A DNA stretch of 45,232 nt from Candidatus Poribacteria bacterium. Its GTDB lineage: Bacteria; Poribacteria; WGA-4E; WGA-3G. The notes under the pieces are model-generated. The model had not been told where the DNA came from, made no database searches, and saw only the letters and a list, made by a program, of their open reading frames with translations. A program made the position numbers and the translations under genes. The DNA lies in assembly GCA_022820835.1 (NCBI GenBank), contig JAJEET010000082.1, positions 1 through 45,232 on the forward strand. Reading direction: 5' to 3'. Shown piece after piece: positions 16,365 to 25,389 of the stretch (positions are counted from its first letter, which is position 1; each line of letters opens with the position of its first letter).

Positions 16365-17369
16365 TTATAGAACCCGTGCGGCGAGTTCAACGAGACGGTT
16401 CGAGTACCCCCATTCGTTGTCATACCATGAGAGGACTTTAATCAATCCACCTTCAATGACCTTGGTAAAAGGCGCGTCAAGAACGGAGGAGAGTTTGTTC
16501 CCGTTGAAATCTGATGAAACGAGATCGAGTTCCGAATAACCAAGGATTCCGTCCAAGCTGCCCTCTGCTGCCGCTTTCAGTGCGGCGTTGACTGCTTCGG
16601 CGTCCGGTCTATCCTTAAGATCGACGGTGAGGTCAACGACGGAGACGTTCGGTGTCGGTACACGGATTGCGAACCCATCAAGTTTACCGTTCAATTCTGG
16701 TAGTACTTTCCCGACAGCGACAGCGGCACCGGTTGTTGTCGGAATCATGGAGAGTGTCGCTGCACGTGCGCGGCGCATATCGGAATGCGGGAAGTCGTGA
16801 ACCCTTTGGTCGCCGGTATAGGCGTGAATAGTCGTCATCAATCCGCTCTCAATCCCGAATGTATCGTTTAAGACCTTCGCGACGGGGGCAAGACAGTTCG
16901 TCGTGCAGGAGGCATTGGAGATGACGTGGTGTTGTGACTTATCGTATTTGTCGTCGTTGACACCGAGAACGATCGTGATGTCCTCGCCCTTCCCAGGAGC
17001 GGAAATGACGACTTTTTTCGCGCCGCCAGACGTGAGATGCTTCTCGGCATCTTCGCGCGCCGTAAAGAAACCGGTGGATTCAATAACGACATCCGCACCC
17101 AGTTCGCCCCACGGCAGGTTACCCGGATCGCGTTCGGCAAGAACTTTTATCCAGTTACCGTTGACGACCAAGCCATTGTCTGTCGCAGCGATATCATCCG
17201 ATAAGATACCGTGAACAGAGTCGTACTGTAAAAGATGTGCGAGTGTCTCAGGGTTCGTTAAATCGTTGATTGCAACAAATTCTATATCTAACGCAGGATT
17301 TTGCAACGCCGCACGAAAGGCGTTCCGACCAATCCGACCAAAACCGTTTATACCTACTTTAGTTGACAT
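16365..17369 (-). CDS. gap: type I glyceraldehyde-3-phosphate dehydrogenase
   Basis: The 334-residue glycolytic enzyme starts with the NAD-binding [15 protein letters not shown]. It has the catalytic C154 in [15 protein letters not shown] and H182 in [10 protein letters not shown], and ends with the usual [16 protein letters not shown]. An in-frame ATG at 17426 would add 19 residues that are foreign to the family, so I choose the inner ATG at 17369, with GAGGAA 12 nt upstream. A promoter with 17-nt spacing lies upstream on the same strand. The gene leads the gap-tpiA-secG cluster. NAD specificity is likely but not proven. Confidence 0.95.
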   Translation of the reverse strand: MSTKVGINGFGRIGRNAFRAALQNPALDIEFVAINDLTNPETLAHLLQYDSVHGILSDDIAATDNGLVVNGNWIKVLAERDPGNLPWGELGADVVIESTGFFTAREDAEKHLTSGGAKKVVISAPGKGEDITIVLGVNDDKYDKSQHHVISNASCTTNCLAPVAKVLNDTFGIESGLMTTIHAYTGDQRVHDFPHSDMRRARAATLSMIPTTTGAAVAVGKVLPELNGKLDGFAIRVPTPNVSVVDLTVDLKDRPDAEAVNAALKAAAEGSLDGILGYSELDLVSSDFNGNKLSSVLDAPFTKVIEGGLIKVLSWYDNEWGYSNRLVELAARVL

Positions 17370-17554
17370 AAGATAGATAGATTCCTCTATTATAAATTTT
17401 ACTGCTACAAGGTGTTCTTTCGACAATAAGTTCTATAAACCTACAAGCCTAAAACACTCAGAGAAACAAACATACAGGTTTTTCACAATACCGGCTTGCA
17501 AGCGATACCCCTTGATATGCTATTATCTAAGTTTCACGATTTAAAATCTCTTTA

Positions 17555-17583
17555 ATTATACCCTAAAATGAGGTAAATTGCAA
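17555..17583 (-). promoter_or_regulatory. candidate promoter of the gap-tpiA-secG operon
   Basis: On the minus strand, a perfect -10 TATAAT (17560-17555) lies 17 nt after a -35-like TTGCAA (17583-17578, four of six consensus bases). Transcription would start near 17548 and give a leader of roughly 180 nt. I see no obvious regulator site in the leader. Confidence 0.5.
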
Positions 17584-17684
17584 GTGCCGTTTTAAACGCA
17601 GCTGTATTCAATTATCCCAAACCGGTTTGAAATTTGGTGCATTTTCCAGAGAATTGAATGGTTCTGAATCCATTTGATTTTTCA

Positions 17685-17713
17685 TTGACATCCCTAGCGG
17701 TATCTGTTATACT
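17685..17713 (+). promoter_or_regulatory. near-consensus sigma70 promoter for the ThuA/LamG gene
   Basis: A perfect -35 TTGACA (17685-17690) and a -10 TATACT (17708-17713) are separated by exactly 17 nt. This is the best promoter seen in the window. The leader to the ATG at 17840 would be about 120 nt. It is divergent from the gap promoter, about 100 bp away. Confidence 0.7.
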
Positions 17714-17839
17714 TTCCACAGAGTGATCCCATGCGATATGTCAGGATTAAGAACGAATTCAGCATATCGTTATTTAACGAAAACCTCTCAACTTTAGTAG
17801 ACTTTATAGTACCTGTAATCCATCTGTGAAAGGCAAAAT

Positions 17840-20800
17840 ATGTCACGTTCAAGTGCCCCTCTCAACACCTCTGCCCCATGGGCGAAGCGAATTTCGATTT
17901 ATCTACTATGCCTCCTGCTCGCGTCTTGTATATTTACCTCCATTGGTCATGCGCAACCACACCTCGTCTTCGTTGTAGGCGAAAATGAGTACCGTTCTGA
18001 AGTAACGATGCCCGCACTGGCTCAGGTGTTAGCAGACCATTACGGGTTCCGCACCACACTTCTCATAGACGATGTTCTTCAGGGTGGCGAGGCGAACAGC
18101 ATCAACGGGCTTGATGCATTGGAGACCGCAGACCTCCTCATTTTGTATCTGCGATTTCGTCAACTTCCTGATGCCCAACTTGCGTTGTTACAAAAGTACG
18201 TTGACCGAGGCGGTCCCATTGTTGCTTTCCGTACAACGACGCACGCCTTTGCCTACGAAGAGGAAGACCCTCGTGCGCAGTGGTGGAATAATTTCGGGGC
18301 TCGTGAGCTCGGTGCCCCGTGGATTTACCACTACGGGCACGGGTCTAGCACCGATGCTACAATCGTTGGCAATCATCCGATCCTTACAGGTGTGAGTCCA
18401 ACGTTCCACGTCCGTTCCTGGACTTACCATGTGCGTCCGGACTATCCACCGAAAGATGCCCAAGTCTTAGTGCAGGGGCAACCTGTATTACCGGAGGGGG
18501 AGCGTGGCGGTGAAGAGACAGTCAACCCAATTGCATGGACGCACACGCACTCTGGCGGTGGGCGTGTGTTTACAACGACAATGGGACACCCAGAGGACTT
18601 CAGCGTAAGCGACTTTCGTCGGCTCATCGTTAACGGCATCTACTGGTGCCTCGACAGCGAAGCACCGCGCCGTTATCCACCCGGTTGGCGTGCTAAAACC
18701 GGACAGCCGTGGCGGGATATGGATTATGGTCCCTACCTTTCTACTGCTGTCGCCGCAAATGCGAATAACACTACTTACAAAGGCCTTGTTATCCCGCTCA
18801 CCCCGGATCTCACAGGTGGGGCAGTAGCCTTTGACACAGACTTATTGCGCTACTCCGCGGGTTGGATAGATGGGTTAATTGACTTCGTCGATGTTCCCTA
18901 TAACGGTTGGCATCAGCGTTTTCCAGCAATTGAGGGCAAACTGTTGTGGGAAAATCCGGTGGAGCCCGGTTGGGCGAAGGATGGCAGCTTTGAAGATACT
19001 CGCGCTGTGCCTTTCGGTCCCTTACCCAAGGATTGGGCGCGCTGGGAAGGATTGTATCTTCACGGGAACCGGGTTGTTTTGTCGTATACAGTCGGCACTC
19101 GCTCGGTCCTGGAGACCCCGTCGCTTGAAAGCACGGAAAATGGGTTCGCTTTTGCTCGCACTTTCCATCTCGGCCCATCGGCATCAAGTGCGCTTGTCCG
19201 TATTGCAACAATCCCTGACGCGGAGGCACCCACTTTACAGGTGTTTCCAGGTAGCCCCGGTGTCGCCCTATGTCCGCCGGGGACAGCACCTGGGGCACCA
19301 GGCAGTCTGCTTGCTGCTTTGGTTGAGGCACCGGAAGGCACAGAGTTGGAGATCGTGAAGGACGAGCTCCGTGTCCGGTTTCCACCGTCTGAACAAGCAA
19401 TCTCCGCTAAAATCCTGATTACGCCAGCGATCCAAGATACACTTGAAGTAAACGTTTGGAGACAATTCGTTGAAAATTCTCCTCCTGTTGAAGATCTGAC
19501 GAAACTGATACAAGGCGGCCCCCAACGTTGGTCGGAAAAACTCGGCACAACTGGCGATATTGATATACATCAGCAGCTCAAAGTGAAAACGTTGAAAATC
19601 AACGCCGAGACAGCGATTTGGCACTTGGAAAGAGATGGTTACCTTCCGACAGTGCTTTCCATAGATAATCTGTCCCCGGTCCCTGATGGTGTCAGCAGTG
19701 CGGACCAGTGTATAGCTGTCCTCCGACCGATCACCAAAACCACACAGTCAGCGTCGGTAGATGAACAGAAAAGCGAATCTGCTTTGATCGGACACTGGCG
19801 TTTCGACGAGGGCAACGGTTCGCGCACCGTAAGTGCGCCACCGGGAAAGGCAGAAATTAGGCTTGATGGGGTCGGCTGGGAAGAGGGATGGCGCGGTGAT
19901 AGTCTTGCATTCGATGGCGGAGCGGAAGCCCGTTTTGACGAAAATCTCGCCCTTGATTTCGATACCACCGACCTAACTTTCGCTGCGTGGATTTCTACCG
20001 AGAACGATGGTTCAATCTTTTCTGAAGCACTTGAGGAGCCAGAGTGGGTGCCCAACGGCAAAACCTTTTTTATTCAAAATGGACAATTGGCTTTTGATGT
20101 CGGTTGGGTCGGTGTCGTCAGCAGTGGTACAGGAGATGCGGAATCAGTCACTGACGGCGTTTGGCATCACGTCGGATTGACATGGCAACATCAAACGGGT
20201 GCGGTGACTCTGTTTTTGGATGGCGAGATTGCTGCCAAAGGTGTACTCAAACCCAATGATGAACTTGAAGATGACATTTGGCGGCTCGGGTTCACCGCAG
20301 AAAATTTCCCAGAAGAATCGCCTTGGTTTGAAGGGCAGCTTGATGACCTGTACCTATACAATCGCGCCCTCTCTCCCGATGAAATGCAGACACTTTACCA
20401 ACGTGTCCAAGAACCCCCTCTGATTGCCGCTGCGCTGGTCGAACCGATTTCCGGTGCGAAATGGCGCGTTGACAGCGAGCGTGTTTCGCTCCACGGTCTT
20501 GCAGACACAACAGCATCGGTGCTGATATGGGAGGGCAGCGAAGCGAAACTCTCAGATTTCGCTCGGTTAGCGGCGAACAGTGGCCTTGACCCCAGTCAAC
20601 CGTTCGCGATTGACAGGATAAATTGGCCCGCCCAAAATCCGTGGGATTCGTGGCTACGTTTCGGCGGGCTTGACTTCTTTCCAGACGGCAATCGTGCCGC
20701 ACTTTCCACTTGGAACGGTGATGTCTGGACAGTCACTGGACTCAATGAGACCTTGGACACGCTCGTCTGGCAACGGATTGCTACCGGGCTGAACCAACCG

Positions 20801-21958
20801 CTCGGACTTAAAATTGTCGGTCAGCAGATCTACGTTGCCGGACGCGACCAGATCACCCGCCTCGTTGATCTTAACGCAGATGGCGAAACCGACTTCTACG
20901 AGAATTTTAACAATGATGCCTACAACAGTGAACACTTCCACGAGCAGGTTATGGACCTGCAGACCGATGCGGCAGGTAACTTTTACTACATGAAATCTGC
21001 TCGTCATGCACTGCGGGCGCAACACCCGCACCACGGTACACTCGTCCGAGTGTCGCCGGATGGTGAACAGTCTACTGTGATCGCTTACGGATTTCGTGCA
21101 TCAAATGGACTTGGGGTTGGCCCGGGTCCTACATTCTACGGTACAGATCAGGAAGGCTACTGGATGCCTGCCAACCGTCTGAACCGTATCACTGCTCCCG
21201 GTAAATTCTATGGTAACCGCTGGGGCTGGTACCCGCCCGGCGAACCGCCAGATAGCTATGAGCCGCCCCTCTGCTGGATCGCTCCCTTCGTTGACCGATC
21301 CCCGGCGGCACCGGTTTGGATTCCCGCCGGCACATGGGGCGAAATGGGCGATTCTCTACTCTCGCTTGGTTACGGTACTGGAAAAGTATACGCTGTCCTT
21401 GAGCAGCAAACAGAACCAACTGTACAAGGTGCGCTCACCGAACTCGGTGTAGAACTGCCTACCGGACTGATGCGCGGACGATTCCATCGGGTCAGTGGAG
21501 ACTTCTATCTCGTAGGTCTATTCGGTTGGTCGTCCAACAAACAAGAAGATACTGGTTTCTACCGAGTCCGCAGGACCGGTGCCCCCCTCCGAACCCCTAA
21601 ATCGTTCCGTGCTGTCAACGGTGGTTTAATCATCGACTTCTACGCACCGCTTGCGCCAGCGTCCGCCCAAAATTCGGAGAACTGGCGGGTGCAAAGTTGG
21701 GAGTACCGCTGGACTGAACACTACGGTTCGCCACAGCTGAAGCGTTCCGGCGAAGAGGGCAGGGATGTCCACACTGTCGAATCTGCCACCCTCTCTGCGG
21801 ATGGCAAAACCGTTTTCCTCAAAATCCCAACCTTGACCCCCACAATGCAGTTTCACGTTAACATCACGGGCAGCTTCGCAGACGGTATCCCTCTGGATTG
21901 CTATCTGCACGGCACAATACACACCCTTGAAGATGGACATAACGCAGTCGCTCCGTAG
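17840..21958 (+). CDS. exported ThuA / DUF6797 / LamG / beta-propeller protein
   Basis: This 1372-residue multidomain protein begins with an export signal: hydrophobic residues 18-36, and a possible signal peptidase I site after A38 (GHA-QP). LLAS-C30 also fits a lipobox, so it may be a lipoprotein. Residues about 40-280 resemble ThuA, a class I glutamine-amidotransferase-like fold. About 290-430 matches DUF6797, with DMDYGPYLSTAV and AFDTDLLRYSAGW. About 649-853 is a LamG/concanavalin-like domain (IGHWRFDEGNG, LTFAAWIS, DDLYLYNRAL). About 934-1240 is a PQQ/sorbosone-dehydrogenase-like propeller, with TGLNQPLGLKIVG and GFRASNGLGVGPG. A beta-rich C-terminal region follows. Similar architectures occur in Planctomycetes-type polysaccharide utilisation, so a periplasmic or surface role on glycans is plausible. 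The enzymatic activity is not known. Confidence 0.75.
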   Translation: MSRSSAPLNTSAPWAKRISIYLLCLLLASCIFTSIGHAQPHLVFVVGENEYRSEVTMPALAQVLADHYGFRTTLLIDDVLQGGEANSINGLDALETADLLILYLRFRQLPDAQLALLQKYVDRGGPIVAFRTTTHAFAYEEEDPRAQWWNNFGARELGAPWIYHYGHGSSTDATIVGNHPILTGVSPTFHVRSWTYHVRPDYPPKDAQVLVQGQPVLPEGERGGEETVNPIAWTHTHSGGGRVFTTTMGHPEDFSVSDFRRLIVNGIYWCLDSEAPRRYPPGWRAKTGQPWRDMDYGPYLSTAVAANANNTTYKGLVIPLTPDLTGGAVAFDTDLLRYSAGWIDGLIDFVDVPYNGWHQRFPAIEGKLLWENPVEPGWAKDGSFEDTRAVPFGPLPKDWARWEGLYLHGNRVVLSYTVGTRSVLETPSLESTENGFAFARTFHLGPSASSALVRIATIPDAEAPTLQVFPGSPGVALCPPGTAPGAPGSLLAALVEAPEGTELEIVKDELRVRFPPSEQAISAKILITPAIQDTLEVNVWRQFVENSPPVEDLTKLIQGGPQRWSEKLGTTGDIDIHQQLKVKTLKINAETAIWHLERDGYLPTVLSIDNLSPVPDGVSSADQCIAVLRPITKTTQSASVDEQKSESALIGHWRFDEGNGSRTVSAPPGKAEIRLDGVGWEEGWRGDSLAFDGGAEARFDENLALDFDTTDLTFAAWISTENDGSIFSEALEEPEWVPNGKTFFIQNGQLAFDVGWVGVVSSGTGDAESVTDGVWHHVGLTWQHQTGAVTLFLDGEIAAKGVLKPNDELEDDIWRLGFTAENFPEESPWFEGQLDDLYLYNRALSPDEMQTLYQRVQEPPLIAAALVEPISGAKWRVDSERVSLHGLADTTASVLIWEGSEAKLSDFARLAANSGLDPSQPFAIDRINWPAQNPWDSWLRFGGLDFFPDGNRAALSTWNGDVWTVTGLNETLDTLVWQRIATGLNQPLGLKIVGQQIYVAGRDQITRLVDLNADGETDFYENFNNDAYNSEHFHEQVMDLQTDAAGNFYYMKSARHALRAQHPHHGTLVRVSPDGEQSTVIAYGFRASNGLGVGPGPTFYGTDQEGYWMPANRLNRITAPGKFYGNRWGWYPPGEPPDSYEPPLCWIAPFVDRSPAAPVWIPAGTWGEMGDSLLSLGYGTGKVYAVLEQQTEPTVQGALTELGVELPTGLMRGRFHRVSGDFYLVGLFGWSSNKQEDTGFYRVRRTGAPLRTPKSFRAVNGGLIIDFYAPLAPASAQNSENWRVQSWEYRWTEHYGSPQLKRSGEEGRDVHTVESATLSADGKTVFLKIPTLTPTMQFHVNITGSFADGIPLDCYLHGTIHTLEDGHNAVAP

Positions 21959-21973
21959 GGGCTGGGTTATCAA

Positions 21974-22000
21974 GTAGGGGCTGGGTCACCCAGTCCCTAC
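21974..22000. repeat. GTAGGGGC-type palindrome after the ThuA/LamG gene
   Basis: GTAGGGGCTGGG pairs with CCCAGTCCCTAC around a TCA loop, 12 pairs with one G-T wobble, just 15 nt after the stop codon. A partial copy, GTAGGGGCTGGGTTATC, overlaps the stop region at 21955-21971. It may end or stabilise the transcript, but there is no T tract, so I call it a repeat of the family also seen at 16263, 25108, 41139 and 45097. Confidence 0.65.
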
Positions 22001-22045
22001 AACATTTCGGTTGACAATTTGAAACATTTCAGGTACGCTATTGAT

Positions 22046-22867
22046 ATGTCAACAAACACACCGAAAAAAACGATTCAGCCGACCGAAAGTTTCCGGGCGA
22101 TACCTGTTACCGTGCCGGAGAATCTCGTTAACATCCGTATTATCCTCTTTGAACCACGTGAGCCGGGGAATATCGGTTCTGTCGCCAGAGTTGTGAAAGG
22201 GATGGGCCTGTCGCAGCTCTATCTGGTGAACCCCGTTCCGTTCCAAGATGTCGATGCAGCGTGGTATATGGCGCACGGCGCGAAGGACATCCTCGAAAAC
22301 TGTCACGTCGTTCCCGAACTCAAAGACGCACTTGAGGGTATCCAATACTTGGTAGGGACGACACATCGTCGGCGTGATATCCGTCTGCCGCAGCCTGTGC
22401 CTGCCAGAGACGCTGCGAAAACTATTGCCACCATTTCACAAGATAAACAGGTTGCGCTGCTCTTCGGGCGCGAAGATTTCGGTCTGTCTACCGATCAACT
22501 CAGTCTATGTCAGTTAGCAGCGAGTGTCCCGATGGCAACCAAAAACCCGTCTCTGAATCTCGCACAAGCCGTCCAAATCTTTGTGTATGAGGTTTTCGTT
22601 GCAAGTCTTGATGGGTATCCGCCATCCGAGCTTGACTACGCCGAAGTGAACGCCTTGGAGGCGTTCTATGGTCGTGTGACCCGTCTGTTGGATAAAGTCG
22701 GCATGTCGCCCTATAACCGAGAGTGGGAGACGTATCTGAAATCGTTGCGGCGCGTCTTCTCCCGTGCACCGTTAGAACCACGCGACATCGCTACACTGGA
22801 TATGATTTTCTCTACGACGTTCCGATACATCGAGCGTCTTGAAAAGAAATTGGACGAAGACAAATAG
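22046..22867 (+). CDS. TrmJ-like SpoU-family RNA methyltransferase
   Basis: The 273-residue protein is a SPOUT-class SAM-dependent 2'-O-methyltransferase. Motif 1 is NIRIILFEPREPGNIGSVAR, motif 2 is LLFGREDFGL and motif 3 is VPMATKNPSLNLAQAVQIF, the trefoil-knot segment that binds SAM. The sequence fits TrmJ (tRNA position 32) better than TrmL or RlmB because of the LFEPREPGNIGSVAR start and the roughly 80-residue helical tail, but substrate assignment is inference. An in-frame TTG exists at 22019; the ATG at 22046 is preferred, though its ribosome binding site is poor. A TTGACA at 22011 has no good -10 partner. Confidence 0.8.
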   Translation: MSTNTPKKTIQPTESFRAIPVTVPENLVNIRIILFEPREPGNIGSVARVVKGMGLSQLYLVNPVPFQDVDAAWYMAHGAKDILENCHVVPELKDALEGIQYLVGTTHRRRDIRLPQPVPARDAAKTIATISQDKQVALLFGREDFGLSTDQLSLCQLAASVPMATKNPSLNLAQAVQIFVYEVFVASLDGYPPSELDYAEVNALEAFYGRVTRLLDKVGMSPYNREWETYLKSLRRVFSRAPLEPRDIATLDMIFSTTFRYIERLEKKLDEDK

Positions 22868-22926
22868 TTTTCGTGGCATCGGAAACCGATCAAATAGAGA
22901 CATCCAAAATCTTGCGGTAAAGAATT

Positions 22927-24528
22927 ATGAAAACATTCGGCACCTACGGTCCAGTGAACCCTAAAGAACATTACGTCGTCTCACGCGCTGAGGAACTCGC
23001 GGATTTCATCAAACGCGTCAAACTCGGACGCTATATCGTTATCTTTGCTCCTCGGCAGACTGGCAAAACCACATTTTTCCAATGGGCACTTGACTCCCTC
23101 GCCGTCGAGACCTCAGAAACCTACTTCCCAATTGAACTCAATTTTGAGGTGTATGAAGACTATAGCGCGTCCGATTTTTACACCTCACTTTATCAAAGCA
23201 TTTATGAGGAGATTAAATATGTCTTTGAAAAACGCGGACACGTGCCCTCTGAAACGCTAAGCCGATTCTTGGAGAACACGAAGTTAACCGATCACGTTGC
23301 AATGCTTAGATTCTTTCAAGAGTTCGCAAATTTTCTCGAAGATGAAAAACTTGTCCTCATTATTGACGAATTTGATGGTATCCCGCGCGATGCTCTGAGA
23401 GGTTTCCTCCATTCACTCCGGGCTATCTATGTGCATCGTTCCATGCGTCAATGCCCTTATAGCGTCGGTATTGTAGGCGTTAAGAACGTTACGCAACTCA
23501 ATTTAGACCGCTCCATTTCGCCGTTCAATATCCAAGACGAATTCACTTTGCCCAACTTCACGCTTGAGCAGGTTCGCGAGCTTCTCACACAATATACAGA
23601 CGAAGTCGGGCAAGCCTTCGCTCCCGAAGTCGTTAAGAGTATTCACAGGCAAACTGCCGGACAGCCGTTCCTTGTCAACCGATGTGCCCAGATTCTTACT
23701 GAGGAGATGGCTATCTCGAAAGATGAAACGATCGAGATGGCGCACTTCGCAGAAGCACACACGCAACTCCTTGAAGAAACAAACGCCAATATCAACCACC
23801 TGATAACCAATATCCGCAGAAATCCGCGTTTTGAAAGCGTCCTGATGCGAATCGCCTCTTACGAGGCTGGTCTCCGCTTCAATCCACACGATGCAATCAT
23901 TAGTGAACTTACCACTTATGGCGTTATCACAAAAGGGAGTGACCGAATGTGTGAGATCCTCAACCCCATATACCAACAGCATATCATGCAGGCGTTCAAG
24001 CCGCTCGTCAACGGGTTGGAGCAAGAATATTTTCCTGAGGATGCTCGGCAAGACTTGGCTGATTACCTAACCTCTACAGGTCAAATTAAAATGGACCTGC
24101 TCCTTGACAACTTCCGAGACTTTATTGCGCGTGCAGGCTTTCGGATTCTATTAGTGCCGGATACGCCAAAGGAGTTTGTCGGTCAACATCTTCTCTATGC
24201 GTATCTGGATCAGTTTGTGCAATTGATCCATGGGCATATTTACCTTGAAGGGCAAACTGGGCGCGGCAAAATTGACCTCGCGATTTTTCACAACGCCAAA
24301 AAATACATCGTTGAAACCAAGATATGGGAGGGCCCCCGATCCTATCAGGCAGGCAAAAAACAACTCGCAGCATATCTCAAACTTGAGGGCGTAAATGAAG
24401 GATACTACATCGTCTTCGACCACCGCGCAGAGCCAGAACCGCGCGTAGAAACAGAGACAATAGACGGTTTGACACTCCGGAGTTACGTTATCCCCGTCGT
24501 CCAAGAAATCCCTTCACAACAAACATAA
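22927..24528 (+). CDS. AAA-like ATPase with C-terminal PD-(D/E)XK nuclease domain
   Basis: This 533-residue protein has a Walker A motif at 41-49 (APRQTGKTT) and Walker B at 142-150 (LVLIIDEFD). An N-terminal FGTYGPVNPKEHYVVSR segment is typical of AAA-ATPase/DUF1703-type proteins. The C-terminal part carries a PD-(D/E)XK nuclease signature: D450 in GKIDLAIF, then E463-T-K465 in YIVETKIW, the spacing expected for the fold. Such proteins are widespread and often multicopy in anaerobes and environmental bacteria. A role in defence or mobile DNA has been suggested, but none is established. The start codon has a weak ribosome binding site. A 66-residue ORF follows after 17 nt and may be its partner. 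Confidence 0.75.
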   Translation: MKTFGTYGPVNPKEHYVVSRAEELADFIKRVKLGRYIVIFAPRQTGKTTFFQWALDSLAVETSETYFPIELNFEVYEDYSASDFYTSLYQSIYEEIKYVFEKRGHVPSETLSRFLENTKLTDHVAMLRFFQEFANFLEDEKLVLIIDEFDGIPRDALRGFLHSLRAIYVHRSMRQCPYSVGIVGVKNVTQLNLDRSISPFNIQDEFTLPNFTLEQVRELLTQYTDEVGQAFAPEVVKSIHRQTAGQPFLVNRCAQILTEEMAISKDETIEMAHFAEAHTQLLEETNANINHLITNIRRNPRFESVLMRIASYEAGLRFNPHDAIISELTTYGVITKGSDRMCEILNPIYQQHIMQAFKPLVNGLEQEYFPEDARQDLADYLTSTGQIKMDLLLDNFRDFIARAGFRILLVPDTPKEFVGQHLLYAYLDQFVQLIHGHIYLEGQTGRGKIDLAIFHNAKKYIVETKIWEGPRSYQAGKKQLAAYLKLEGVNEGYYIVFDHRAEPEPRVETETIDGLTLRSYVIPVVQEIPSQQT

Positions 24529-24545
24529 CGCTGAGGAACAGAATC

Positions 24546-24746
24546 ATGACAGATAAAATACTTGAGAAAATTGAGGCAATCGCAAAAGCAACGGGTGAAT
24601 GCCCTATTGAAGAGGTGATGCGTCGTGGTATGGATGCACTCGAAAAAGAGCTTGATCCAGTTGAAGTCAGTCGTTTTATTGTCGAATTACGACGGATGAA
24701 ATCAGGGATCCAAGATCGGTCACCGCCTGATAAATCAATAAAATAA
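24546..24746 (+). CDS. small hypothetical protein downstream of the AAA/nuclease gene
   Basis: This 66-residue protein is charged and mainly helical: KILEKIEAIAKATG, then EEVMRRGMDALEKELDPVEV and FIVELRRMKSG. It starts 17 nt after the upstream stop, with GAGGAA 8 nt before the ATG, so translation is credible and coupled. I recognise no named domain. The size, charge and position would suit a regulator or antitoxin-like partner of the ATPase/nuclease, but that is speculation. Confidence 0.55.
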   Translation: MTDKILEKIEAIAKATGECPIEEVMRRGMDALEKELDPVEVSRFIVELRRMKSGIQDRSPPDKSIK

Positions 24747-24932
24747 ATTCGCAATAATTGAACATAAGGAATTAAAGGGGTCTACTGGATGTGTAAATAT
24801 TTTGGCAGCGTTCCCTAAGAGAGGTCTAAGACATAGCACACCCATGGATAGCGGTGCATCTCCACAAGAGGTCCCCTATTCTCACTGAGAAGCAATATAA
24901 TTGTTTGACAGAGATATCATTCAGACGGAAAC

Positions 24933-24996
24933 CTTTGTAGCGTATGCTGTTAGCTTGCGCCATAACGAGTCTAATCTAACAGATAACGCTACAAAG
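24933..24996. repeat. 64-bp inverted repeat
   Basis: The left arm at 24933-24953 (CTTTGTAGCGT, then CTGTTAG) and the right arm at 24976-24996 are complementary at 18 of 21 positions around a 22-nt centre. The three mismatches are clustered. It may be a very small MITE remnant or a transcribed hairpin. Confidence 0.6.
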
Positions 24997-25107
24997 TCAA
25001 CGATATAGCGCATCTACGAGGAGCCAAGGAAAATTAATTGGCACAAGTCGTAAGCAATATCAAATAATAATCTTCCGATTTTTTCGGCGAATGCTAATGC
25101 CAACCTC

Positions 25108-25130
25108 GTAGGGGCTGGGTTTCCCAGCCC
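25108..25130. repeat. GTAGGGGC-type palindrome
   Basis: GGGCTGGG (25112-25119) pairs perfectly with CCCAGCCC (25123-25130) around TTT, preceded by GTAG. It is a member of the same family as the palindromes at 21974 and 41139. Confidence 0.65.
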
Positions 25131-25199
25131 GTCATCAGTGTAAAATGTGCATATTACGCCCTTGGTGTGAAGAAACCTTTCGCTGTAAAGCAGTCTCTT

Positions 25200-25264
25200 T
25201 GCTCCAGCGGAGCAGTATGTCTATAGAAAAAGACGAAGACCGTTCTTGCACTCCAGCGGAGTGC
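25200..25264. repeat. two CTCCAGCGGAG hairpins
   Basis: TGCTCC-AGC-GGAGCA (25200-25214) and GCACTCC-AGC-GGAGTGC (25248-25264) share the CTCCAGCGGAG centre, but their outer stem pairs differ in a compensated way. Each is followed by a similar TATGT-plus-A-rich tail. They look like two insertions of one small repeat. Confidence 0.6.
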
Positions 25265-25389
25265 TATGTTAAAAGTATTAGAAACCCCTTTTTACACATC
25301 TGATTCTACTTGAAATTTTGGCACGGGTTAAGGTATCATATAGCATAATGAGTGGATTTGATGCAATAGGGTTGAAAGGAATGTTTTAA

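Larger units (their letters stand above)
24747..25389. other. 643-nt gene-free gap rich in palindromes
   Basis: No credible reading frame is visible on either strand. The gap holds a 64-bp inverted repeat (24933-24996), a GTAGGGGC palindrome (25108-25130) and two CTCCAGCGGAG hairpins (25200-25264). The last 70 nt before the restriction gene contain TTGGCA (25318) and CATAAT (25344), but the spacing is too long for a confident promoter. The accumulation of repeats suggests a site of repeated insertion. Confidence 0.6.

Noticed and set aside
17370..17426. N-terminal extension of GAPDH
   Set aside because: The added 19 residues precede the conserved start [10 protein letters not shown] and lack support; a ribosome binding site sits before the inner ATG.
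18810..19400. A 196-codon open frame on the minus strand
   Set aside because: It lies wholly inside the exported ThuA/LamG gene, has no family resemblance and no ribosome binding site, and is a shadow of the plus-strand codons.
22011..22039. Promoter with TTGACA directly before the TrmJ-like gene
   Set aside because: At 17-nt spacing the -10 candidate is TACGCT, which matches only half of the consensus, and the start codon would be only a few bases away.
23503..24051. A 182-codon minus-strand frame
   Set aside because: It overlaps the AAA/nuclease gene, whose motifs are intact; the minus-strand product shows no domain.
24747..25389. Hidden tRNA or small RNA gene in the gap
   Set aside because: I found no TTCRANNC arm or cloverleaf pattern; the hairpins there fit repeat families instead.
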